Shown: positions 17,777 through 27,094, counted from the first letter of the stretch. The stretch is DNA of 64,000 bases from Paenibacillus artemisiicola (GCF_017652985.1 NZ_JAGGDJ010000001.1:620001-684000); one strand, 5' to 3'. A program made the numbers and translations. Notes: a model not told the origin generated them from the letters alone.

Positions 17777-17971
17777 TAGCCTTAACAAAAAAAGACTGAT
17801 GCGCCAAAGGAGATAAACACGTACAGTTACGAACGTTACATTATCGTCATTTTGCACACCAATCTGTTCGGGAAAATTATAGCATCGCTGTATTTAAGTG
17901 TAAATATTATTTTTCCAGCAGATGATACCTGTTACATCCAGCAATCTCTCAATGTTGAAATAATGTTACAA

Positions 17972-17985
17972 ACGAATCGATTCGT
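17972..17985. promoter_or_regulatory. Perfect palindrome, candidate LacI-family operator
   Basis: ACGAATCGATTCGT is a perfect 14-bp palindrome with the central CG step typical of LacI-family sites. It lies in the 450-base divergent region between the lacI-type gene and the importer 1 operon. Confidence 0.45.
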
Positions 17986-18026
17986 CATTTCGCAAAGTAA
18001 ACATAGTTACAAAGTTTGCACAGTAG

Positions 18027-18056
18027 TTGACAAATATTTGCCAACTATTAAAATTA
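18027..18056 (+). promoter_or_regulatory. Possible sigma-A promoter of the lacI-type gene
   Basis: A perfect TTGACA at 18027-18032 is followed at about 17-18 bases by an A/T-rich weak -10 (AAAATT/AAATTA). Only the -35 box is convincing. Confidence 0.35.
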
Positions 18057-18091
18057 AATTAATACTCGTACAAAAGAGGGATTGGAAACTG

Positions 18092-19129
18092 GTGAACAAA
18101 AAAGTAACCACCTACGACATCTCCAATGAATTAGGTATTTCTAGAAACACGGTATCAAAGGCACTGAATAATCACGCAAGCATTTCGGAAGAGACCAAAA
18201 AAAAAGTCTTTGAACAGGCTATTGCAATGGGTTATAAGAAAATGGTTCCCGGCACCGGCGAACGAACCGCTATTTCCCAAAGCACGAAGTGTATTGCCTA
18301 TTTAACTCGAATCGACAGGAGTACAAACGGATATTGGATGAACCTGATGAGGGGCGTCGAGGATGTACTCAGAGGAAGCGGTTACGACATGAAGATGTCG
18401 TTTATCAAAGATGAGGATATCATTTCCCTCACGGTGCCTCCCATGCTGAACAGTACAATTGACGGATTTGTCGTAGTGGGAATGTTGAACAAGGCCTACA
18501 CCGAGAAATTACTGGCTCATTCCCTGCCCAAGGTTTTTATTGATTTGAATGCCGAGCTGCCGATAACCGACCTCAAAGCCGATCTTGTACTGATGGAGAG
18601 CGAGGAAAGCGTGTACCGGATTACCCGTCATCTCATTGAGTCGGGGCACCGCGAGATCGGTTTTATAGGAGATATTTCGTCCCGAAGCTTTCGTGAGCGT
18701 TGGATAGGATATAGTAGAGCCCTTCATGAAGCAAATATTCCACAGAATCCAAGCTACTGCATAACGAGTACGCATTCTATAAGTTATCAATCCTTTGAAG
18801 GCATTGCCGATACGCTTGGAGCTCTCGAACAGCTTCCTACCGCATTAGTTTGCGGTAACGACCTTATGGCGCTTCACGCCATCCGGTTCGTAAAGGAGAA
18901 AGGTTTGCGGGTTCCGCAAGATATCGCTATATCCGGTTTTGACCAGATGAAAGAAACCGAGCTTCTGGATATTTCGCTTACAACGGTTGCGAATAATGAG
19001 TTTCAACTGGGGTTGCGGGCCGCAGAGGAGCTTCTGTACCGGATCCAGCGGCCAAATAGGGCTTTTGAGGTGATTCACCTATCTACAAAGGTTATCTTCG
19101 GGGAAAGCACACATACGACACGCCCCTGA
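18092..19129 (+). CDS. LacI family transcriptional regulator
   Basis: I start at GTG 18092 (345 residues), because the helix-turn-helix TYDISNELGISRNTVSKALN begins within ten residues of it and GAGGG lies upstream; the frame before it is A/T-rich non-family sequence. The DNA-binding domain is followed by a periplasmic-binding-protein-like sensor: SGHREIGFIGD, a segment seen in nearly all members, and VCGNDLMALHAIRFVKEKGL followed by RVPQDIAISGFDQ. It should repress the divergent isomerase-importer operon until a sugar binds. An additional role in autoregulation is likely given the palindrome in its promoter region. Confidence 0.92.
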   Translation: MNKKVTTYDISNELGISRNTVSKALNNHASISEETKKKVFEQAIAMGYKKMVPGTGERTAISQSTKCIAYLTRIDRSTNGYWMNLMRGVEDVLRGSGYDMKMSFIKDEDIISLTVPPMLNSTIDGFVVVGMLNKAYTEKLLAHSLPKVFIDLNAELPITDLKADLVLMESEESVYRITRHLIESGHREIGFIGDISSRSFRERWIGYSRALHEANIPQNPSYCITSTHSISYQSFEGIADTLGALEQLPTALVCGNDLMALHAIRFVKEKGLRVPQDIAISGFDQMKETELLDISLTTVANNEFQLGLRAAEELLYRIQRPNRAFEVIHLSTKVIFGESTHTTRP

Positions 19130-19276
19130 CGCAATGCCCGCTTTATCTTGCCGCAACGTAACTAAACTGCGAATTGGGTATTCTGTGCCAGTAGATGAGA
19201 TTAGTTTAAAATCAAATCTTTCCGTAGAAAGTATGACGGTACTGGCGGCGTTTGGCTGAAACCATAACCAAAAATA

Positions 19277-19325
19277 GGGCGTACTCCAAGGTCAATCATT
19301 GACTTCGAAGTATGCCCCTTTATTT
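19277..19325 (+). terminator. Long hairpin terminator after the lacI-type gene
   Basis: GGGCGTACTCCAAGGTCAA pairs with TTGACTTCGAAGTATGCCC with few mismatches and is followed by CTTTATTTTA. It is 147 bases past the lacI-type stop codon and sits against the remnant that follows. Confidence 0.75.
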
Positions 19326-19497
19326 TACTTATCGATTCTTACCGTCTTCGTCTTCCCATCCCAGTTTACCTTCGCCCCGAATGTTTCGCTTACCACTGCG
19401 CTTATGTAGAATGCAAGCGGCCAGTCGCAATCAATATAGACAACAAGCCCGACTTCGGCACGCCATGCAACATTTTTGCATCCTTTCCGTCAAAAAA
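19325..19497 (-). pseudogene. Remnant of a copper-amine-oxidase N-terminal-type (stalk) domain protein
   Basis: Reading the minus strand, FFDGKDAKMLHGVPKSGL in one frame continues in the next frame as VVYIDCDWPLAFYISAVVSE, then TFGAKVNWDGKTKTVRIDK and a stop. The ending GAKVNWDGKTKTVRI is the standard end of the Cu_amine_oxidN1 domain common in secreted Paenibacillus proteins. A frameshift splits it and the N-terminal part is absent, so it is the decayed 3' end of a gene. The lipoprotein gene on the other strand begins 18 bases away. Confidence 0.6.
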
Positions 19498-19514
19498 AGG
19501 GAGGAGGTGTTCAC

Positions 19515-20132
19515 ATGAGTTTGGCAAGAAAAATGAAGCTGACGCTGGGGATTGCTGCAATGGTGCTGGCGCTTGCCGCATGCTCAGGGAATAACGCCGC
19601 GAACTCGGGAAACGATGATGCGCCTGCCGTGGCCGGAACCGACCAACCGCCAAATGATACAGTTACGGTCCGACTGCCTGCCGAAAAAACGTTCGAGTTA
19701 GAACTGGAAGGCATGCAGGAAGAAAAGACAGCGATGCTTGCCGAAGGCAACGGATATTCCCTCTATGTATTCGATATTTTCAACTATGATGCGGCCAACG
19801 GCAAGCTCATGATGGATTTCGACAAGAATTACAATGTGGAAATTGAGAAACTGCCAGCGGACTATAATTGGGATGAATTAAAAAAGGAAGCCGAAGCGGA
19901 ACTGTCGGAACTGGGCGAGGTTAGCGAGCTCCAGGATAACGAAATTCATCCGATGATGCAGGATGCTCGGCTTGTACTGAAAGCCAGCGCTAGTAACCTG
20001 ACCAAGCTATATATTGTCAAAGACATCGGAGGCAGCACTTATGCGTTCAAAGTCAACAAGCCGCAAGGAGAAGCGAGCGATGGATTCGAGACTCACGCCT
20101 ATGTGATGCTGAATTCTATCGTAACGCGATAA
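19515..20132 (+). CDS. Lipoprotein of unknown function
   Basis: ATG 19515 follows GGAGGAGG by seven bases and gives 205 residues. The signal peptide ends LALAACSGN, a clear lipobox. An Asn/Asp/Ala-rich spacer leads to a roughly 150-residue acidic mature domain with EGNGYSLYVFDIF and TKLYIVKDIGGSTYAFKVNKP. Its length and beta-rich pattern suggest a compact soluble domain held at the outer face of the membrane. I recognise no family. It is flanked by two gene remnants and appears to be a single-gene unit. Confidence 0.75.
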   Translation: MSLARKMKLTLGIAAMVLALAACSGNNAANSGNDDAPAVAGTDQPPNDTVTVRLPAEKTFELELEGMQEEKTAMLAEGNGYSLYVFDIFNYDAANGKLMMDFDKNYNVEIEKLPADYNWDELKKEAEAELSELGEVSELQDNEIHPMMQDARLVLKASASNLTKLYIVKDIGGSTYAFKVNKPQGEASDGFETHAYVMLNSIVTR

Positions 20133-20148
20133 TGCCGCGTCGAATCGT

Positions 20149-20262
<114 letters not shown>

Positions 20263-20338
20263 CTATCCTCCTTCCGGCTCTTGTAACGCCCTTGTTATGA
20301 TTAACATGATCAACTAATCGCGCCGAAACGCTCATCTA

Positions 20339-21382
20339 TTAACGCTCATTTGCAGTAGCTAAGAGATAAAGAAAATACGGCGCTCCAATAATGGCGACGA
20401 TTATCCCTGTGGGGATACCGGCAGGCGGTAGAATAACCCTGGATAACGTATCCGCAACAGACACTAGCACTGCCCCAACCAGCGCGCACACGGGTATAAG
20501 GATACTATGTCTGGAACCTACTAACCGTCTGGCGAGGTGAGGCGCGATCAGCCCCACGAAGCTTATACTCCCGCTGACGGACACACAGGACGCCGCCAAA
20601 GCCACGGAAACAAATAACAACTTTCTGTGCTGTTTCACAACCGAAACACCCAAGCTGTATGCGGTGTCATCACTCATGCTCAGTACGTCTAATTTTCTCG
20701 AGTTGTACATTAAGTAGGGGATCAAGATGAGAAGCCACGGAAGCAGGGCAATCACGAATTGCCAATTGCTCCCCCATATATCGCCTGCTCGCCACGCGGC
20801 TACAAAGTCATATTGTTCCTCGCTTAGTTTAATGACAAGTACGATGGTCAGGGCAGAGATTCCCGCCTGCATGGCAATGCCTGTTAATATCAATCGCATG
20901 GGCGCAATGCCATCCGTTTTTTTGTAGGCAAGAACAGTGATCAAAATAGCCGTCAACCCGGCACCTAGTAAGGCTAAAAAAGGCAGCGTAAATATAGACA
21001 AGAAGGATTCCGTGCCAACAAACATGGTAAATAGAATAACCATCAGCCCTGCGCCTGCCGTTATACCAAGCAATCCAGGATCTGCCATCGCGTTTTTTGT
21101 TACTCCCTGAACCGTACATCCAGATAAAGCGAGCCCGGCACCTACAAGTATGGATAAGGTTATTCGTGGCAACCGGAAATCGAATAAGATTACATTTTCC
21201 CTCTCCGTTCCTCCCCCGAATAAAGTGCGCAGCGTATCAAGCGCGGAGAGCTTTGCATGACCGGTTTTCATACTGACAATAAAGGAAACTGCAAGTGCGC
21301 ACGCACACATGAGAACGATCGCTATATTTCGAAACGCCACCTTGTTCTCATACGCTTGGTTCTTCTTGATCAGGTCATTCAT
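20339..21382 (-). CDS. FecCD-family iron-siderophore permease (second subunit)
   Basis: The 347-residue protein has about nine to ten membrane helices of the BtuC/FecCD fold. Family landmarks are LRLPRITLSILVGAGLALSG-type (here FRLPRITLSILVGAGLALSG), VQGVTKNAMADPGLLGI and SGSISFVGLIAPHLARRLVG. It pairs with the permease at 21382 to carry ferric siderophore across the membrane. Its ATG shares one base with the upstream stop (TAATG). No ATPase gene is present here, so a shared FecE/YusV-type ATPase elsewhere is likely. The operon is under a Fur box. Confidence 0.94.
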   Translation of the reverse strand: MNDLIKKNQAYENKVAFRNIAIVLMCACALAVSFIVSMKTGHAKLSALDTLRTLFGGGTERENVILFDFRLPRITLSILVGAGLALSGCTVQGVTKNAMADPGLLGITAGAGLMVILFTMFVGTESFLSIFTLPFLALLGAGLTAILITVLAYKKTDGIAPMRLILTGIAMQAGISALTIVLVIKLSEEQYDFVAAWRAGDIWGSNWQFVIALLPWLLILIPYLMYNSRKLDVLSMSDDTAYSLGVSVVKQHRKLLFVSVALAASCVSVSGSISFVGLIAPHLARRLVGSRHSILIPVCALVGAVLVSVADTLSRVILPPAGIPTGIIVAIIGAPYFLYLLATANER

Positions 21383-22416
21383 TACACCGCCCTCCTTTGC
21401 CTGCGCGCTAAATAAAGGAAGAAAGGAATGCCGATCAACGCAGTCAGCACACCAATAGGCGTTTCAAACGGCGGGTTTAACATACGCGCACCCAAATCCG
21501 CGCTCACCATCAGGATGGCTCCTAAAACGGCCGATGCAGGTATAATCGCACGGTAATCCACCCCTACCAGAAATCTGGTTACGTGCGGTACGACCAAACC
21601 CACGAATCCTACCGCGCCGACAGCCGATACCGAAGTTCCGGCTAGAACCAGCACAGTCAGTGAGCATAGCAAGTTGATCAGCTTCGTATTTAAGCCCAAG
21701 CCCTTTGCAACATCATCTCCCAGATTGAGGAGCGATATATACCGAGAAAGGACAATAGCACTAATCAATGCTAGGCATATCCAGGGAGACATGAGAGTAA
21801 CCTGTTTCCATGTGCTGCCAGCAACACCGCCCGCCATCCAAAACATGATGTTTTGCGAAACTTTGTTATACAGCGCAATCCCCTGGCTTAGCGCGGTAAA
21901 CAAAGCACCGACAGCTGCGCCTGCCAGCACAATCCGCATGGGCGTTGCAGCACTGCGGCGATACATGGCGATTCCGTTGACCATTAAGTAGGCGATCGTT
22001 GCACCGATAAAGGAAAAAATAATGACATTATTGTATCCAATTTGCGGAAAGAACGCGATGCAAACGGACAGAGCCAAGCCAGCGCCGGCATTAAGACCCA
22101 AAAGGCCGGAATCTGCCATGGGATTGCGCGTTATGCCTTGCATGACTGCGCCTGAAACTGCAAAAGCGGCGCCGACCAGAGCGCTGGCAAGCACACGGGG
22201 TATACGTAGGTCGACAATGACGATGTGCGACATGTTGTTACGGTCAAGGTTGAAGATCGCTTCCCAGATCATTGAAAACGGAATAGGTTTGGCTCCCTGC
22301 GTAACAGAAAACGCCATCAATAGCAGCAGGGCGATACTCCCGCCAAGCATAAGGAAAGCCTTCATTCCGTTTTTATTTTGAATGTCGGAAGATGTAGCAA
22401 CGGATTTAGAAACCAT
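21382..22416 (-). CDS. FecCD-family iron-siderophore permease (first subunit)
   Basis: I favour ATG 22416, eight bases after GAGGG, over the in-frame ATG 22431, giving 344 residues. Landmarks of the FecCD fold are LRIPRVLASALVGAAFAVSG, AVMQGITRNPMADSGLLGLN and GAVGFVGLVVPHVTRFLVG. It forms a heterodimeric channel with the product of the overlapping downstream gene. The binding-protein gene ends 85 bases upstream. Confidence 0.94.
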   Translation of the reverse strand: MVSKSVATSSDIQNKNGMKAFLMLGGSIALLLLMAFSVTQGAKPIPFSMIWEAIFNLDRNNMSHIVIVDLRIPRVLASALVGAAFAVSGAVMQGITRNPMADSGLLGLNAGAGLALSVCIAFFPQIGYNNVIIFSFIGATIAYLMVNGIAMYRRSAATPMRIVLAGAAVGALFTALSQGIALYNKVSQNIMFWMAGGVAGSTWKQVTLMSPWICLALISAIVLSRYISLLNLGDDVAKGLGLNTKLINLLCSLTVLVLAGTSVSAVGAVGFVGLVVPHVTRFLVGVDYRAIIPASAVLGAILMVSADLGARMLNPPFETPIGVLTALIGIPFFLYLARRQRRAV

Positions 22417-22501
22417 TCTGAACGCCCTCATTCTACTGGATATAACACAAGAAATCGGGTGACTGGTATAGTCGGCCCGATTTCCTATGCGGTTTTATTC
22501 T

Positions 22502-23557
22502 TTATTTAACAATGCTTTCTACCACTTTTTCTATCGCAAGCTTCTGGCTTAGCGGGGCGCCTGCCATAGATCCTGGAGGAAGATTGAACACGTGATTAGC
22601 TTTCACTGCCTTCAAATTTTTCCATATTGCAGTGTCCTCAGTACCAGGCATAAGCCAGGTTGGCGCATAATTGTCTTTCTCCGCACCGTCTATATTATCC
22701 AAAAAAATGTAATCCGGATCCAACTCTGCCAATCCTTCCAGCGATATCTGGGTATATTTCTCGGGGTAACCTTTCGGTGGAGTCAAGCCAAACCCCGTCT
22801 TATCAAACCATGGGGTTCGACCAGCAGGATCGGAGCCGACAAGGCCAAAGGTATTATTACCCTGGTCGGCCATGACAACCGAAGTGTTGTCCATGTATGG
22901 AGCCAACTTTTCACGGGATGTCGCGATTAAGCTTTCTAGATCGGCGATAATTGTCGCAGCTTCTTTCTCTTTGCCCAGGACCTTAGCATAGTCGTTTAAA
23001 ACATCTTGCCACGTTTGAGAGTCAAACATCAGCGTGGGTGCAACCTTATTGTATGCTTCATAATCAGCACTATCGTTAGCTGTTGCTACAATTAAATCCG
23101 GAGAGACTTCCATCATTTGCTCAAAGCCTTGAGAGTCGGCCAATTCTGTGATGTTTAATTTATCTGCCATCGGCTTGAGCGCTTCTCTGGTCATAATAAA
23201 CGACTTTGCTCTCGGTGCCGCGACCGGCGGCACACCAAGCGCTATCAGTGTTTCTATGTGTCCGAAATAAGCCGGGATTACTCTTTCAGGGGCCTTCTCA
23301 AAAGTAACGGTATGCCCAAGATCATCCGTGATCGTTCGCGGCCACTCGCTTTCGGAAGTTGATGCCGTTGCGTCGGATCCAGCTTCTGTATCTGTAGCAG
23401 CTGCTTCTGGACTTGCAGAAGCAGCTTCCGTCGCAGGTTGAACGCTGGCGTTGGATTCAGTATCGTTGTTACCGTTATTCGAGCAACCAACGAGCAGAAC
23501 CATAATAATAGCAGAGAAAATTAGTGCCTTTAACGAAATCTTGCGTTTTGCTTGCAT
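22502..23557 (-). CDS. Iron-siderophore ABC transporter substrate-binding lipoprotein
   Basis: The start is taken as ATG 23557 (351 residues), the first position that gives a normal signal peptide and lies eight bases after GGGATGG. An in-frame ATG at 23614 is only five bases from the Fur box and would lie close to the transcription start. The lipobox is VLLVGCSNN, followed by an acidic Ser/Ala linker. The mature part matches the FhuD/FepB fold: WPRTITDDLGHTVTFEKAPE, RVIPAYFGHIETLIALGVPP and LAELDPDYIFLDN. It delivers ferric siderophore to the two FecCD permeases. Regulation by Fur is strongly indicated. Confidence 0.93.
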   Translation of the reverse strand: MQAKRKISLKALIFSAIIMVLLVGCSNNGNNDTESNASVQPATEAASASPEAAATDTEAGSDATASTSESEWPRTITDDLGHTVTFEKAPERVIPAYFGHIETLIALGVPPVAAPRAKSFIMTREALKPMADKLNITELADSQGFEQMMEVSPDLIVATANDSADYEAYNKVAPTLMFDSQTWQDVLNDYAKVLGKEKEAATIIADLESLIATSREKLAPYMDNTSVVMADQGNNTFGLVGSDPAGRTPWFDKTGFGLTPPKGYPEKYTQISLEGLAELDPDYIFLDNIDGAEKDNYAPTWLMPGTEDTAIWKNLKAVKANHVFNLPPGSMAGAPLSQKLAIEKVVESIVK

Positions 23558-23618
23558 GTCTAAAACCATCCCTTTTCTCATTTTTATTCCGTAATCCTGT
23601 TCAAATCCTATCATTCAT

Positions 23619-23633
23619 TGATAATGATTATCA
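23619..23633. promoter_or_regulatory. Fur box
   Basis: TGATAATGATTATCA is a perfect 7-1-7 Fur palindrome, extended on the right by ATATCGATAAT. It lies ten bases downstream of the -10 box of the siderophore operon, over the expected transcription start, so Fe-Fur would block transcription. Confidence 0.9.
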
Positions 23634-23642
23634 ATATCGATA

Positions 23643-23671
23643 ATTGTATATATATGTTAGCGTTGTGTCAA
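23643..23671 (-). promoter_or_regulatory. Sigma-A promoter of the siderophore uptake operon
   Basis: Minus strand TTGACA (23666-23671), 17 bases, TACAAT (23643-23648). The Fur box follows directly. Confidence 0.85.
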
Positions 23672-23816
23672 TTACAAAACGCAAAAAACTTTGCCCGACG
23701 CTACAATGACCAGAAGACCATCTGTTGAAAGTTGTTCGCATCGTATTCGAATCGGATCAGCTCGCCAAGGTAGAAGTCTCGAGTCCCGCGTTGCTGCTAT
23801 TTTTAAAACTTGAAAA

Positions 23817-23847
23817 GGCTGCCGGACATTTCGTCGGCAGCCTATTT
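23817..23847 (+). terminator. Terminator-like hairpin in the gap 23672-23953
   Basis: AGGCTGCCG (23817-23825) pairs with CGGCAGCCT (23835-23843), followed by ATTTT on the plus strand. The core resembles the interspersed repeat family. No convincing plus-strand gene precedes it; a short frame from 23725 is probably a remnant. Confidence 0.55.
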
Positions 23848-23953
23848 TCGTTGTGTGTCACCTATCGCATCAGAATAAATTTCCACTCAGCGGCCTTTAA
23901 TGAGATCCTGTTCTTGTCACCCGACAGCGATTTACGCAGCTTAGACATGCTCC

Positions 23954-24778
23954 TCAATAATCGGTCGATATGCTCAATTGTTCCCACTGTTTGGTTTCAT
24001 CAAGCTTAGCTTGGTCTACCATATTTGCGATTTTCACTGCGTCACTGCCCATCAATAACCGAAGGGGTGGGTTTTCGGCGTTCGCAATCGTAATGATTGC
24101 TCGTGCTCCTTTTACCGGGTCTCCCGGTTGCTTGCCGCTTGATTCTCTCGTTCTTTGCAGCATCAGTCCTACCGTGGATGTATAGTTTTCTCCTGGTTCA
24201 ACATGCTGCATGGAAGCACCCGCCCAATCTGTACGGAATCCGCCAGGCTCAACGATGGATACTTTTATTCCAAGCGGCGCGACTTCTTTGGACAACACTT
24301 CGGAAAATCCTTCTACAGCCCATTTAGCAGTTTGATAAGCCCCCAGGCCTGGTGCACCCGTCCGTCCGCCGACGGAAGAAATTTGAATAATATGTCCGGA
24401 CTTTTGTTTGATCATATAAGGAAGAACGCCTTTGGATACGTGAATAACGCCCCACAAGTTCGTTTCGATTTGCGCCCTAAAATCTTCTTCGGAAGTTTCT
24501 TCGATAGCAGCGATATTTCCGTATCCCGCATTATTGACGACCACATCCAATCTTCCAAAAACATCAAATGCCGTTGCAATTGCTTTCCTCACTTCGTCCG
24601 TCTTGGTTACATCCAGCGATACGGGATGAACTTGCGAACCATAACGGTCAACAAGGTCCTGTAGCTGATCTGCTTTGCGTGCCGTTGCAATTAATTTGTC
24701 TCCGGAAGCCAGTACCTCTTCGGCCAATGAACGACCCAAACCCCGAGAGCTACCCGTAATCAGCCACACCTTAGTCAT
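23954..24778 (-). CDS. Short-chain dehydrogenase/reductase (SDR), classical
   Basis: The 274-residue protein opens with the NAD(P)-binding TKVWLITGSSRGLGRSLAEE, has NNAGYGNIAAIEE, and the active-site Ser and YQTAKW (Tyr-x-x-x-Lys). It is thus a catalytically complete classical SDR. AAG-GAG lies 13 bases before the ATG, which is a wide spacing. The C-terminal region shares GDPVKGARAIITIANAENPP with the broad group annotated as oxidoreductases of unknown substrate. No catabolic neighbours point to a substrate. Confidence 0.9.
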   Translation of the reverse strand: MTKVWLITGSSRGLGRSLAEEVLASGDKLIATARKADQLQDLVDRYGSQVHPVSLDVTKTDEVRKAIATAFDVFGRLDVVVNNAGYGNIAAIEETSEEDFRAQIETNLWGVIHVSKGVLPYMIKQKSGHIIQISSVGGRTGAPGLGAYQTAKWAVEGFSEVLSKEVAPLGIKVSIVEPGGFRTDWAGASMQHVEPGENYTSTVGLMLQRTRESSGKQPGDPVKGARAIITIANAENPPLRLLMGSDAVKIANMVDQAKLDETKQWEQLSISTDY

Positions 24779-25012
24779 TTTTTTATCACTTCTCCTTCTA
24801 AAAGTATCTTCGTATCTTCGTATTGGAGTCTTGATTCCAACATAATTGAGTGCCGTATTTTTTCAATTACTCCATTAAGTATTGTTAATATCCCTAAGAA
24901 ATATTCGGAAACAGCAGTAAAGATTAAGAAAGACAAGCAGCTTTGAGTATCCTTCAAAACTGCCCATTGCTTCAACGAACAACGGCAGCCGAAATGTGGG
25001 CGCTAGTTGAAC

Positions 25013-25042
25013 AAAAGCAGCCGAACATTTCTGGTCGGCTGC
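25013..25042 (-). terminator. Rho-independent terminator after the 57-residue ORF
   Basis: Minus strand GCAGCCGA, a ten-base loop, TCGGCTGC, then TTTTGTT. It is 24 bases past the stop at 25066. Its stem resembles the interspersed repeat core, so a repeat copy may be doing the job. Confidence 0.7.
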
Positions 25043-25065
25043 CAAGAGTGAGAATTGGAAATTAG

Positions 25066-25239
25066 TCATGCGATAGAAGAAATGAGTTCGGCAAGCAAAG
25101 CTTTTATCCGATTCAGTAGGCTTATCTTCGAGGAGGAAGCCTGCATATAGATCTTGAGAAACCGTTTCTCTTCCGCCCACTTCCAAGCTTCCGCTTGTTT
25201 TAGTTCCACCAGCTTCTGACGCTCGTAGTCATTTAACAT
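25066..25239 (-). CDS. Candidate small helical protein (57 aa)
   Basis: ATG 25239 begins 21 bases after the stop of the SDR gene at 25261. The product is highly charged and helical, starting MLNDYERQKLVELKQAEAWK and continuing with alternating basic and aromatic residues, and it ends with a hydrophobic SLLNRIKALLAELISSIA. The heptad-like spacing suggests an amphipathic helix. A terminator follows. The ribosome site is weak (GGGGG at some distance), so translation may depend on coupling to the SDR gene. I recognise no family. Confidence 0.45.
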   Translation of the reverse strand: MLNDYERQKLVELKQAEAWKWAEEKRFLKIYMQASSSKISLLNRIKALLAELISSIA

Positions 25240-25260
25240 CTTTCGCTTCAGGGCCCCCGG

Positions 25261-26226
25261 TCAGGTCTCGAAATTTATGCCGGTCATGTCCTCGCTGAGC
25301 TGCCACAGTCGCTCCGCCATAACGGGATCAATGGCCCAGGTCATGACGCCCGGCTGCCCCATCGGGGTATCGGCAGGCACGACTTTGGCGATATCAACAT
25401 TTTCGCAGTAGACGCCGCCTTTGCCGTCAAGCTGGGCGCTTGCCGCGCACCATACGCTTGTCGCCGCGCCTTGCTCAGGAGTTTTTAAATTGCTGTTCCG
25501 GCGTCCGGCACGAATCTCGTCATTCGACAGATGACGCGTCAGATCAGTCTCGATTATGCCTGGGTGCACGGAGAAGGCGCGCACGCCGGATGCATATCCT
25601 CGTTTGTCCAGTTCGACGGCAAACAGCGCATTGGCGGATTTTGATTGTGCATAGGCAATCCACTTATCATATTCCCTCCGCTCGAATATCGGATCGTCGA
25701 AATCGACGCCTCCAAGGCGGGCAGCCCCCGATGAGACGGCGACCACCCTGGCCCCGCCTGACTGTTTCAAGGCTGGCCAGAGCCGCGCCGCAAGCTGGAA
25801 GTGCCCCAGATGATTGGTAGCGAACTGGGATTCGTATTCCCGGGCGTCGCGCGCCAACGGAGTAGCCATAATGCCGGCGCTGTTCACGAGAATGTCCAGT
25901 TGCCTTCCCGAATCGAGAAACCGCCGCGCAAAAGCATCAACCGACGCCGGGTTAATGAGATCCAACTCCTCTAGCTCCACCCGCGGAATGCCGGCGAGCG
26001 AAGTGCGAGCTTTCTCCAACGTACGTGCAGGCACGACTACCGTCGCTCCTGCTTTTGCTAGAACTCGAACGGTCTCCAGGCCGATTCCTGAGTAACCTCC
26101 CGTTACAATGGCGGTTTTTCCAGTAAGATCGCGACCGCCAAGCGCTTCCGTCGCCGTTGTATCATGCCCGAAGCCCGATGGTATTGGCTGCTGTGGCGTA
26201 ATCGGATATCCGTTAATTGTCCTCAT
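25261..26226 (-). CDS. SDR oxidoreductase, retinol-dehydrogenase/WWOX-like
   Basis: The 321-residue protein has TAIVTGGYSGIGLETVRVLA as cofactor site, VNSAGIMATPL, the catalytic YAQSKSANALFAVEL and VHPGIIETDL, the pattern of the retinol dehydrogenase/WW-domain oxidoreductase-like SDRs. AAAAGGAG precedes the ATG by ten bases. It lies 121 bases downstream of another SDR gene on the same strand; the physiological substrate is not evident, although members of this group are often induced by solvents or aldehydes through TetR regulators. Confidence 0.9.
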   Translation of the reverse strand: MRTINGYPITPQQPIPSGFGHDTTATEALGGRDLTGKTAIVTGGYSGIGLETVRVLAKAGATVVVPARTLEKARTSLAGIPRVELEELDLINPASVDAFARRFLDSGRQLDILVNSAGIMATPLARDAREYESQFATNHLGHFQLAARLWPALKQSGGARVVAVSSGAARLGGVDFDDPIFERREYDKWIAYAQSKSANALFAVELDKRGYASGVRAFSVHPGIIETDLTRHLSNDEIRAGRRNSNLKTPEQGAATSVWCAASAQLDGKGGVYCENVDIAKVVPADTPMGQPGVMTWAIDPVMAERLWQLSEDMTGINFET

Positions 26227-26347
26227 GTTAACCGTCTCCTTTTAATTCTAGCGAGTTGTTGGCCCGGATTTCTCGTCCAATACACCTGCGAGCGAATCAG
26301 CCGCATTTTATTCGGACGGCGTCCAAGATACGGGAGAATGTATACGA

Positions 26348-27094
26348 TTAGTGTACGCCGCCTGAAGCGTTAATTCTCTCACCCGTCAGCCATGCGGCGT
26401 CGTCCGAGGCGAGGAAGACGACCGTCGGTGTAATATCCTCAGGCTGTCCGAAACGGCCGCCGAGCGGCGTTGTCGCGGCAAACGCCTTTCCGGCCTTGCT
26501 GGCAACGAAACCGGCGTTACCCTCAGTATCTGTATAGCCCGGGGCAACGGTATTGACGCGAATGTTACGCGAACCAAGCTCTTTCGCGAGCGCTAATGTC
26601 ATCGTATCCACTGCCCCTTTGCTCGACGCGTAAAGCATAGTAGTCGGAACCGGAGTCTTGCTTGCGATCGTTCCGATATTGATGATGCTTCCACCTTCCT
26701 TAGGGAAGTGCTTCAACGCTTGCTGCGTGGTCAGAATCGGCCCGAGCACGTTAATGTTATAGTGGCGATAGAAAAGCGCCTCCGTCACATCCTCGACCGG
26801 TTGGAATTCGAATATTCCGGCGTTGTTGACCAGGATGCTCGGCGTGCCGAAAGCCTTTTTCGTTTCCTCGAACAGCCGCTCGACATCCGCGGCTTTGGAT
26901 ATATCCCCCTGAACGGCAATGGCCTTGCCGCCAAATTCAGAAATAACCGAAACGACGCGCTCTGCCCCTTCACGACTCGAGGAATAGTTGACGACGACCG
27001 TCGCGCCTGCTTCCGCCAAACCCTTCGCGATTCCTGCTCCGATCCCCTTCGACGCGCCTGTTACGATTGCTACTTTACCGTTTAAATTTGCCAT
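26348..27094 (-). CDS. SDR oxidoreductase, FabG-like
   Basis: This 248-residue classical SDR begins KVAIVTGASKGIGAGIAKGL, has NNAGIFEFQPVEDV, active-site YASSKGAVDTMTLALAKELG and the C-terminal ASDDAAWLTGERINASGG that closes the cofactor pocket in FabG-like enzymes. TGGAGG lies seven bases before the ATG. The promoter 90-120 bases upstream carries an operator motif repeated in front of a broken tetR, so expression was once controlled by that regulator and may now be constitutive or under a homologue. Confidence 0.92.
   Translation of the reverse strand: MANLNGKVAIVTGASKGIGAGIAKGLAEAGATVVVNYSSSREGAERVVSVISEFGGKAIAVQGDISKAADVERLFEETKKAFGTPSILVNNAGIFEFQPVEDVTEALFYRHYNINVLGPILTTQQALKHFPKEGGSIINIGTIASKTPVPTTMLYASSKGAVDTMTLALAKELGSRNIRVNTVAPGYTDTEGNAGFVASKAGKAFAATTPLGGRFGQPEDITPTVVFLASDDAAWLTGERINASGGVH

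Noticed and set aside
23725-24009. 94-codon plus-strand frame
   Set aside because: It runs through a terminator hairpin and into the end of the antisense SDR gene, lacks a ribosome site, and shows no motif.
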